From: Chloroflexota bacterium
GTDB taxonomy: Bacteria > Chloroflexota > Chloroflexia > JAMDCE01
Length of the DNA: 22,591 nt
Assembly (NCBI GenBank): GCA_023489135.1
Contig: JAMDCE010000061.1
Span: forward strand, 347-22,937
Direction of reading: 5' to 3'
Positions 6,419-12,755 of the stretch are shown here, in pieces; the first letter of the stretch is position 1; each line of letters starts with the position of its first letter. The notes under the pieces are model-generated. The model saw only the letters and a program-made list of their open reading frames with translations, did not search any database and was not told where the DNA came from. A program made the position numbers and the translations under genes.

Positions 6419-8368
6419 TCAAATCCCCCGGCCAATCAACTCGGCCTCATAAATAGCTTCGATGATTTTGCGAGGAGCCGCAGCATCACCAACCAGGTAG
6501 ACTTCCTTCACTTTCGCGGCCAGAGCTTCATATAGATCGTTAACCGACCGGTTGTGCGCTGCCACAACTACCGTGTCAACCTCTTCGATCCTACGCTCCT
6601 CTCCAGTGTAAACATTTGAGACCGTTACCGTTGTGCCGGATACTTCTTTGATTTCCAGCATCGGGCTAAATACGGCACCCTTTCCCAGGACCCGGGGATA
6701 GTATGCCAGGAAGTTGCACACCTCTAAAGCCGAGCCAACGTGCAGGTCCGAGGTGACGATCTCCACCTTCCGGCCCTGATCCAGCAGCGTCTCGGCGGCG
6801 CTGGCGCCGGGCCAGTGGTGGTCGTCGTCGTAGACGATCACCCTTTGGCCAACCTCCCTAACGCCGAGAAGCGCGTCTTTGACAGAAATCACGTTCTCCT
6901 GATCGGCTCCGCCGAAAGAAGGTCTTTCTGGCACCGAGCCAGTCGCCACGACCAACACGTCCGGACTTACCTTCTCGACCAGGCCGGGGGTGACCTCCGT
7001 GTTCAAGTGGATGTCTACCCCCAGATTCTCCACCTGACCTTTGATCCAGCGAACGATGCCTCCCAATTCTTCCCGCTGGGAGGCCTTGACGGCGACATTC
7101 ACCTGCCCGCCCAATTCGCCCTCCTTCTCATAAAGGCTGACCCGATGTCCGCGTCGAGCGGCGATCTCGGCCACCTTCAGTCCGGCCGGACCACCGCCAA
7201 CCACCATCACCTCTTTCTTCACCGTCGCTGGCTTCAGCGTGCCAGAGCCCAGCTCTTTCTCTCGCCCGGACGCGGGGTTTTGGACGCAGCGAATGGGCAC
7301 ATTGGCCGTCAGCCGCCCCAGACAGCCGTCGTTGCAGGCGACGCAGTTGCGAATGTCGTCAATGCGGCCGTCTTTGGCCTTATTTGGCCACTCTGGATCG
7401 CAGATAAGTTGGCGGGCCATCCCAATCAGATCGGCGTGACCATCGGTCAGAATCTTCTCGGCCTGCACCGGATCGTTGATCCGACCGAAGGCGATAACGG
7501 GAGCATCCACGGCCTCCTTGACCGCGGCGGTCATGTACACGGCGAAGCCAAGGGGAAAGCACATCGGCGGAATGGCGATGTGCATAGTCATCCAGGTTCC
7601 GGCATCTCCACTTATATAGGTCACCTCTCCAGAGCCGGCGAAGGCTTTGGCAAATTCGACGCCCTCCTCCAGCCCGTAACCTCCAGAGAGAAACTCGTCC
7701 AGGCAAAGCCTGATACCCAGCGGCGGCTCCGGACCGATGGCCCGGCGCACCGCCGCGACCACCTCCAGGGGGAAACGCATCCTGTTTTCGAAGCTGCCGC
7801 CGTACTCGTCAGTGCGCTTGTTGAAATACGGTGAGAGGAAGTTTCTCAGGAGTCCGTCGTGAGCGATCTTGAGCTCAACGCCGTCCATTCCTCCTTCCAT
7901 TTCGTTGGCCGCCGCCTGCGCGAAGTGTTCCTTGACCTCCCGCAGATCATCCCTGGTCATCTCTTTGGTCACAATATGACAGAAGGGATCTGGAACCGTC
8001 GAAGGCCCCCAGAGAAGCTGAGGAAAACTCAAGGTGGTCGTAGGACCTCCAAAGACGAGCTGGCCACTAATCCTGGCGCCATACTCGTGAGCCATCTCGC
8101 TTATTCTTCTCAAGCCAGGAATAACCGCCTTGTCCCAGGCCAGGATATTGTCCGTACCCTGCCGGCCAACTGGGTGGACCGACTGGCACTCGGTGAGGAT
8201 GAAGCCGGCGCCGCCTTTGGCACGCTCTCCATAATAATACGCCTGGGTCTCCGTGGGATAACCCTGGGTGGCGTAGTGCGAAAGGTGAGGCAAGAAGACA
8301 ATTCGGTTTCGTAGCGTGAGGTTTCCAAGCTGGAAGGGCGTGAAGAGATACGGAAACTGGTCGGCCAC
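6419..8368 (-). CDS. FMN/4Fe-4S/FAD oxidoreductase, 2,4-dienoyl-CoA reductase/trimethylamine dehydrogenase family
   Basis: The 649-aa protein has the full three-part architecture of the family. An old-yellow-enzyme TIM barrel spans about 5-335. A [4Fe-4S] site follows with Cys342, Cys345, Cys349 and Cys361, spaced as in FadH-type reductases. A Rossmann module comes next, with VMVVGGGPAGLKVAE at about 387-401 and a second dinucleotide-binding region around VIVYDDDHHWPGASAAE, ending in VYLVGDAAAPRKIIEAI. NAD(P)H electrons would pass via FAD and Fe-S to FMN. In the barrel active site GVELKIAHDGLL, Lys167, His170 and Gly172 occupy positions that hold other residues in OYE, FadH and TMADH, so the substrate is unknown. 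GTG 8368 has AAGGGGA 7 nt upstream. It lies 185 bp downstream of the ROK kinase, so it may have its own promoter. Confidence 0.93.
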   Translation of the reverse strand: MADQFPYLFTPFQLGNLTLRNRIVFLPHLSHYATQGYPTETQAYYYGERAKGGAGFILTECQSVHPVGRQGTDNILAWDKAVIPGLRRISEMAHEYGARISGQLVFGGPTTTLSFPQLLWGPSTVPDPFCHIVTKEMTRDDLREVKEHFAQAAANEMEGGMDGVELKIAHDGLLRNFLSPYFNKRTDEYGGSFENRMRFPLEVVAAVRRAIGPEPPLGIRLCLDEFLSGGYGLEEGVEFAKAFAGSGEVTYISGDAGTWMTMHIAIPPMCFPLGFAVYMTAAVKEAVDAPVIAFGRINDPVQAEKILTDGHADLIGMARQLICDPEWPNKAKDGRIDDIRNCVACNDGCLGRLTANVPIRCVQNPASGREKELGSGTLKPATVKKEVMVVGGGPAGLKVAEIAARRGHRVSLYEKEGELGGQVNVAVKASQREELGGIVRWIKGQVENLGVDIHLNTEVTPGLVEKVSPDVLVVATGSVPERPSFGGADQENVISVKDALLGVREVGQRVIVYDDDHHWPGASAAETLLDQGRKVEIVTSDLHVGSALEVCNFLAYYPRVLGKGAVFSPMLEIKEVSGTTVTVSNVYTGEERRIEEVDTVVVAAHNRSVNDLYEALAAKVKEVYLVGDAAAPRKIIEAIYEAELIGRGI

Positions 8369-8553
8369 GTCTTAATCCCCTTTCTGCTCCAGGGCCGGAC
8401 TTCGCTTTTCCTTTTCTTGGGAAAACGGATATGGGTGTAACGGAGGATCTTCCGTGGCCCATGCACCTCTAATAATGGATAGTCACTTCTGTGAAAGATA
8501 AAAGCCCCGGGGTAGTAGCATCTCCTGGCGCAATCGCCCCAGATCGGAGCAAG

Positions 8554-9522
8554 TTAGGACGGGAGATGAGGCAGAACGAGGGCAATGGCCCCGTACAGGC
8601 CAACGTCATCTCCTAGCGGAGAGGGAATCACCGGGACTCCTTCGTGGTAACCCTCCATCGCTCTCTGATCTACGGTTTCTCGAATGGGAGTGAATACCAA
8701 GTCGCCGGCCTGGGATACCCCTCCACCGATTATCACTATCTCGGGATTGAAGAGATGAAGAAGGTTGACCACGCCAATGCCGATATACTCACCGGCGCGG
8801 CGCAGAAGCTCCTGGGACATAGCATCGCCCTCCTCGGCGGCCCTGGTCACCAACTGCGCGGTGATTTTGGTCAGATCGTCGTTCGCCATCTCGGTGAGAG
8901 CCGTAGGCATGCCTGCCTCTATCACCCTGACCGCCTCCCGGGCGATGGCCGTTCCCGAAGCCAGAGCCTCCAGGCAGCCGAAATTCCCACAGCCGCACTT
9001 GGGCCCTCTGGCGTCGATGACCATGTGTCCCACCTCGCCAGCCAACCCTCTCATTCCGTGAATGAGGCACCCATGCGAGATAATACCACCGCCAATGCCC
9101 GTGCTAACGGTAATGTAGACGAGATTCTGGGCGCCTCTGCCAGCGCCGAAGCGCTGCTCCCCGACGGCTGCGGCGTTAGCATCGTTGTCCAGGTAAACCG
9201 GCTTGTTCAGAAGCAGCGACAGCCGTTCCCGCAGGGGAATGTTGAGCCAGCCGGGCATGTTGGGAGCGTTGATAACCACCCCAGTATGGACGTCCAGCGG
9301 GCCTGGGGCGGCCACGCCAACGGCGACTACGCTCTCCAAGGGAATGCCCTTTGTCACCCGCTTGATCAAGTTGACAATGTTGTTGATAACGTGCTCGGGA
9401 CCCTTCTCCGCCTCCGTCCCCATATCCATTCGAGTCAGAAGATGTCCCTCTCCGTCGGCAAGGGCGGCTCTAAGCTTGGTGCCACCCAGATCTACACCTA
9501 CTATCCTCAGTTCTCGGCCCAT
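8554..9522 (-). CDS. ROK-family sugar kinase (glucokinase-like)
   Basis: This ATP-dependent sugar kinase of the ROK family is probably a glucokinase. The 322-aa translation from ATG 9522 has the phosphate-1 motif DLGGTK (residues 11-16), APGPLD, the catalytic NDANAAA segment, STGIGGGI, GEVGHM, the zinc-binding CGCGNFGCLEALASG signature, and the adenosine loop IIGGGV. No DNA-binding helix-turn-helix precedes the kinase, so it is an enzyme rather than a NagC/Mlc-type repressor. The frame can also start at GTG 9525; ATG 9522 is preferred because GAGAGGG lies 6 nt upstream. It is 38 bp downstream of the small transporter gene and probably shares its transcript, which suggests supply of a sugar phosphate to the glycosyltransferase unit. 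Confidence 0.94.
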   Translation of the reverse strand: MGRELRIVGVDLGGTKLRAALADGEGHLLTRMDMGTEAEKGPEHVINNIVNLIKRVTKGIPLESVVAVGVAAPGPLDVHTGVVINAPNMPGWLNIPLRERLSLLLNKPVYLDNDANAAAVGEQRFGAGRGAQNLVYITVSTGIGGGIISHGCLIHGMRGLAGEVGHMVIDARGPKCGCGNFGCLEALASGTAIAREAVRVIEAGMPTALTEMANDDLTKITAQLVTRAAEEGDAMSQELLRRAGEYIGIGVVNLLHLFNPEIVIIGGGVSQAGDLVFTPIRETVDQRAMEGYHEGVPVIPSPLGDDVGLYGAIALVLPHLPS

Positions 9523-9560
9523 CACCAGCCCTCTCTGCTTGCCACCGCGCTTCTCGACAG

Positions 9561-9926
9561 CTAGCTTCTAGCCACCAGCAAAACGCCGCTGCAAACCACG
9601 AGAACCCCAATCAGACGAGAAGCGCTTACCGATTCGTTCAGCAACAGCCAGGAGATGATGACGATCAGAACATAGCCGAGGCTCAGGGCCGGATAAGCGT
9701 AGCTCAAGTCGACGCGCGACAGTATGACCAGCCAAAATACGGAGCTAAGGCCGTAGGCGGCGATTCCCAAAAGAACGTAAGGCTCCGTAAAAGTCCGCAA
9801 GGCTACTGCGGGCAACTTATTGACATCAAGAGAGATGGCGCCAACGGCGTTCATACCTCGCTTCATCGCCATTTGGCCCACGACGTTCAGCACGACGGTG
9901 ACGACTATCAGAACGAATTGCCGCAC
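9561..9926 (-). CDS. Small four-helix membrane protein, SMR/EamA (ArnE-ArnF-like) family
   Basis: The 121-aa protein consists almost entirely of four hydrophobic helices, as in the small multidrug resistance fold. The first helix (FVLIVVTVVLNVVGQMAMKRG) keeps a polar GQ step. The third and fourth run through LSYAYPALSLGYVLIVIISW and LIGVLVVCSGVLLVAR. The Glu expected in helix 1 of drug-exporting EmrE is not visible. That and the adjacent DPM1-like glycosyltransferase favour an ArnE/ArnF-like lipid-linked-sugar flippase subunit over a drug pump. Its start is GTG 9926, 25 bp after the glycosyltransferase stop, with an AAAGGA sequence about 10 nt upstream. Confidence 0.82.
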   Translation of the reverse strand: MRQFVLIVVTVVLNVVGQMAMKRGMNAVGAISLDVNKLPAVALRTFTEPYVLLGIAAYGLSSVFWLVILSRVDLSYAYPALSLGYVLIVIISWLLLNESVSASRLIGVLVVCSGVLLVARS

Positions 9927-9951
9927 GTTTGGTCTGTCCTTTCTTCCCTGT

Positions 9952-10632
9952 TCAATCTCGGAAGCGGTATCTGATCAGGGTCATGAAAACTGTGAGACCA
10001 TCGCGCCATGATATCTTCTTACCTTCCCAAAACTCCCGCCCATTGTAAGAAATGGGGACTTCATAGATGCGGTGGCCTTTCCTCAGGATCTTGGCGGTGA
10101 TCTCGGGATCAAAGCCCCACCGGTCGGACCGGAGATTCAAAGTGTGGGCGATATCCGCCGTGAAGACCTTGTAGCAGGTCTCCATGTCGGTGAGAGTCGT
10201 ATCGTACAAGATGTTGGTGATCAAAGTGAGGAGATTGTTGCCCAGCTTGTGCCAAAAGTACATAGCTTTATGCTCGCCCAGAAACCGCGATCCGTAGACC
10301 ACTTTCACTTTGCCATCCACTATGGGTTGAAGAAGGTGAGGGTATTCGCTGGGACTATACTCCAGGTCGGCGTCCTGGATGATGACAATGTCGCCCTCAA
10401 CGAGCTTAAGACCCGTGCGCACGGCGGCACCTTTGCCCTGGTTAACCTGATGGCGAAAAAGCCTGACGTCATTCTTCGCCCCATACTCCTGGAGAACGTC
10501 CCAGGTGCTGTCAGTGGAGTGGTCATCCACCACGATGATCTCTTTTTCTACCTCTACGGCCTTGATCTGGTCCAGGATCTCCGTAATGGTTTTCTTCTCG
10601 TTGTAAACTGGAACAACCACGGAAAGCTTCAA
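9952..10632 (-). CDS. Family 2 glycosyltransferase, DPM1/GtrB/ArnC-like
   Basis: This GT-A enzyme likely transfers a sugar from a nucleotide donor to polyprenyl phosphate at the cytoplasmic face of the membrane. The 226-aa protein opens with LSVVVPVYNE and has EIIVVDDHSTDST (Asp36-Asp37), NQGKGAAVRTGL, the metal-binding QDADLEY (Asp87-x-Asp89) and YGSRF. The downstream GWGFDPE-like segment is RWGFDPEITAKIL. It lacks the C-terminal transmembrane helices of GtrB, so it is the short soluble DPM1 type. The start is TTG 10632 with GGAG 6 nt upstream. The TTGA overlaps the stop of the upstream membrane-protein gene by 4 nt, a strong sign of translational coupling. Confidence 0.94.
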   Translation of the reverse strand: MKLSVVVPVYNEKKTITEILDQIKAVEVEKEIIVVDDHSTDSTWDVLQEYGAKNDVRLFRHQVNQGKGAAVRTGLKLVEGDIVIIQDADLEYSPSEYPHLLQPIVDGKVKVVYGSRFLGEHKAMYFWHKLGNNLLTLITNILYDTTLTDMETCYKVFTADIAHTLNLRSDRWGFDPEITAKILRKGHRIYEVPISYNGREFWEGKKISWRDGLTVFMTLIRYRFRD

Positions 10633-12284
10633 GCTTTGCTCCTGACTAATTGACTTGACTGCGTCTCACTATCCCGAACCCAGGCCAGCCCAAGCATAAC
10701 CGCAGACAGCAAGAAGAAGGCCAGCACAAGAGTCGACAAAGCCTGGGCCACTCGGGGCGGAAAACCCAGTTGATCCAGCCTGAAGCTGGATATGACTATC
10801 TTACCACCTTCGAGAAGGTGTTGCAGGTGGCCGACTAGAGGGGACATCCAGGGAATAAACAGATACTTGGCTTCATTGGCATAGTCACCGGCGAAGATCT
10901 TGATAATGTAAGTGTTGAAGTCGACGGCCACCCCCAGGAACTGAACGAAGATGCTCAAGGGAAGAAGCACCGCAAAGGCGACTATCAGAAATCTTCTGTC
11001 CCGCAACAGGACTCCGATAGGAATGATGAGCAACGGAAGAATGGGCACCAGGAAGCGCGGCCCCCAGGACCAGCCCCCATACCAGGCCCACCACGGCGCG
11101 TAGTAGAAAACGGTCGCCGCGCTCAACCCGAGAAAGAGCAGGGCCTCAGCGGGGAAGCGGCGATAGAACCAGGGAAAGGCGAAGATAGCCAGCACAACCA
11201 CGGGCGAATACAAGAAGATACTCTTGCCCGAGCTTAGAAGCAGCCCAAAAAGACCAACAAAGAACGGCGTGGTGAAGCTTTCACCGGCGTAGCCGTTATC
11301 GAAGAGGTTGCCGAACCTCAGGTAGTTGTGCCAGAGAATCATCGCCAGGAAGAGGGCCAGGGGAAGGTCGAAGAGCACCAAATCGACCAGGAGGCGGCTC
11401 CATCTCTCCCGCAAGAGAGCAAAGAAAGACGTGGCGGCCCCCCCAAAAGCGCCCCAGGTTACAAAATGGTTCACCCGCAGATCCATCAATGTCAGCCTGG
11501 CCGCGCCTCCTGTAGGGGCAGACCTACGTGTCTGCCCTACCGGGCGAACACGCAGGTTCGTCTCTACATAGTCCAACAAAGCTGTCTTCTCGGTGAGGCT
11601 CACGTAGATCAGGTATAGCAGGAGGAGCGGCAGGAGGACCGCTCCGGAAATCTTGATAAGAAGGGCGTAGCCGGTGGCCGCCCCGGCCAGAGCGATCCAG
11701 GCGCCGGAAGAAAACCGTGATCCTTTGGCGCTGGTAAGCCGCGCCAGGTAGAGAGCGTAAACCGCCAGCGTGGTGCATAAGGCAAAAAGGGGCTCGCTGA
11801 AGAAGAATTTCGAGTAAGGCCAGGCAGTAGTGCCCAAGCCGTAGAGCAGGGCCAACCCAATACCCAGACGGACCGACCCGAAGAAGCGCCGTCCAAAGGC
11901 GAAAACCAGGACCGCTGTCAGGGCCGTGACAACGGCGTTCATCGTGGTCACGAAGAAGTGGCTCATGGCGTTGGGGTCGGTACGAGGAAGAATCCTATCA
12001 TGGACTACCCGCCCAAAGGCATAGAAGGGAATGGCCGCGAGAGGCTGTCCCAGCCCGTACTTAGAATAGAACTTCCCTCCGACCCCAGGAAGAATTTGGG
12101 GCAACCCTTTGTTCTCGGGAAGATCGAGCCGGTGGGTCAGATAGAGCCGATCCGTGGTTTGGTACATTACCTCGCCATCGCTGATAAAGAAGTTGCCGTC
12201 CGTGCTCAGAAGATACACGGTCAGGGAGAAAAAAAAGACCCACAAACTGGGTGAGAAGAGGAGGTTTCTAGTGTCCCTTAGCAA
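10629..12284 (-). CDS. Polytopic membrane protein, GT-C glycosyltransferase-like (ArnT/PMT, family 39-like)
   Basis: With TTG 12284 as start the protein has 551 aa and about ten or more hydrophobic segments. The first helix (LWVFFFSLTVYLLS) is followed by ISDGEVMYQTT, an acidic loop (Asp36, Glu38) placed like the catalytic first periplasmic loop of GT-C enzymes. It probably transfers a sugar from a lipid carrier outside the membrane. Although the frame stays open to 12665, the extra 127 codons are low-complexity and Pro/Ser-rich, and they cross a near-perfect promoter at 12319-12347. TTG 12284 has AAGGGGA 8 nt upstream and lies downstream of that promoter. An in-frame palindromic repeat at 11513-11539 adds an arginine-rich loop (RVRPVGQTRRSAPTGG). 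The stop overlaps the glycosyltransferase start by 4 nt. Confidence 0.85.
   Translation of the reverse strand: MLRDTRNLLFSPSLWVFFFSLTVYLLSTDGNFFISDGEVMYQTTDRLYLTHRLDLPENKGLPQILPGVGGKFYSKYGLGQPLAAIPFYAFGRVVHDRILPRTDPNAMSHFFVTTMNAVVTALTAVLVFAFGRRFFGSVRLGIGLALLYGLGTTAWPYSKFFFSEPLFALCTTLAVYALYLARLTSAKGSRFSSGAWIALAGAATGYALLIKISGAVLLPLLLLYLIYVSLTEKTALLDYVETNLRVRPVGQTRRSAPTGGAARLTLMDLRVNHFVTWGAFGGAATSFFALLRERWSRLLVDLVLFDLPLALFLAMILWHNYLRFGNLFDNGYAGESFTTPFFVGLFGLLLSSGKSIFLYSPVVVLAIFAFPWFYRRFPAEALLFLGLSAATVFYYAPWWAWYGGWSWGPRFLVPILPLLIIPIGVLLRDRRFLIVAFAVLLPLSIFVQFLGVAVDFNTYIIKIFAGDYANEAKYLFIPWMSPLVGHLQHLLEGGKIVISSFRLDQLGFPPRVAQALSTLVLAFFLLSAVMLGLAWVRDSETQSSQLVRSKA
11513..11539. repeat. Palindromic repeat embedded in a coding region
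   Basis: Arms TAGGGGCAGAC (11513-11523) and GTCTGCCCTA (11530-11539) form an inverted repeat with one extra G in the left arm and a 6-nt loop. This resembles the TGTAGGGGCAGACC...GGTCTGCCCCTAC class of dispersed palindromes known from several bacterial genomes. Here the element is translated in frame as part of an arginine/proline-rich loop of the membrane protein. Confidence 0.7.
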
Positions 12285-12318
12285 GGATTGGGTCCCCTTA
12301 CCTTCGGATGCTTGCGGT

Positions 12319-12347
12319 AGTATACATTCAGGCCCCACCCTTGTCAA
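12319..12347 (-). promoter_or_regulatory. Sigma-70-type promoter for the glycosyltransferase/kinase operon
   Basis: On the minus strand the -35 is a perfect TTGACA (12342-12347), the spacer is 17 bp, and the -10 is TATACT (12319-12324), preceded by TG one base upstream of the hexamer. Transcription would begin near 12312, about 28 nt before the TTG start at 12284. The promoter lies inside the longest open frame, which shows that the upstream part of that frame is not translated. Confidence 0.82.
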
Positions 12348-12425
12348 CGCAAGTTGAAAGCAAGGTCCCACCAAGAATCCGCAATTGGATCTGCTCGTTG
12401 CCCGGCGGCAATACCTATGTTGGCA

Positions 12426-12592
12426 CGTTAGAAGGCTTGAAGGTTGGAACGTTGGGGATGGCAAATCTCGAATTGCGAATTGCGAAGCTAACGGGGTTTG
12501 AACGTTGGCAAGTCGGAAAGTCGGAAGGCCGGAAGACGGAAGCGTCCTCACGTTCGAAGGTTTGAACGGTCTAAGGTTTGGACCGCTTTTTG
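12426..12592. repeat. Degenerate low-complexity repeat tract (GTTnGAA / CGGAAG words)
   Basis: The tract is built from short variants of a few words: GGTTGGAACGTTGG, GGTTTGAACGTTGG, CGTTCGAAGGTTTGAACG, a CGAATTGCGAATTGCGAA run (about 12469-12486), and AGTCGGAAAGTCGGAAGG followed by CCGGAAGACGGAAG (about 12511-12542). No unit is perfectly tandem. It lies in the 471-bp intergenic region between the metalloprotease stop (12756) and the membrane-protein start (12284). The remaining part, 12593-12755, shows no gene or clear signal. Confidence 0.6.
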
Positions 12593-12755
12593 AGGGCGGG
12601 ACAGAGAATGAGAACGTTGACCGCAAATCTGCAGACGGCACAGAAAGGGAATGAGGTCCAGCCATATATTGGAACGGTCTATGTGAAGGATATGCGGGCT
12701 GACACCGTTCGTCTGCATTGGTCTACTTTTACATTGTTGACGCGAATTGAGCTGT

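Noticed and set aside
6740..7834. Plus-strand open frame of 364 codons
   Set aside because: It lies antisense within the FMN/Fe-S/FAD oxidoreductase gene and has His/Pro/Gly-rich composition typical of a codon-bias shadow.
8483..8524. Operator (TCACTTCTGTGA) and terminator (CCCCGGGG followed by a short T run on the minus strand) between the ROK kinase and the oxidoreductase
   Set aside because: The inverted repeat is only 4 bp per arm and the CCCCGGGG block has no room for a loop, so neither is strong enough to call.
8644..9564. Plus-strand open frame of 306 codons
   Set aside because: It is antisense to the ROK kinase, which has every family motif. The plus frame shows none.
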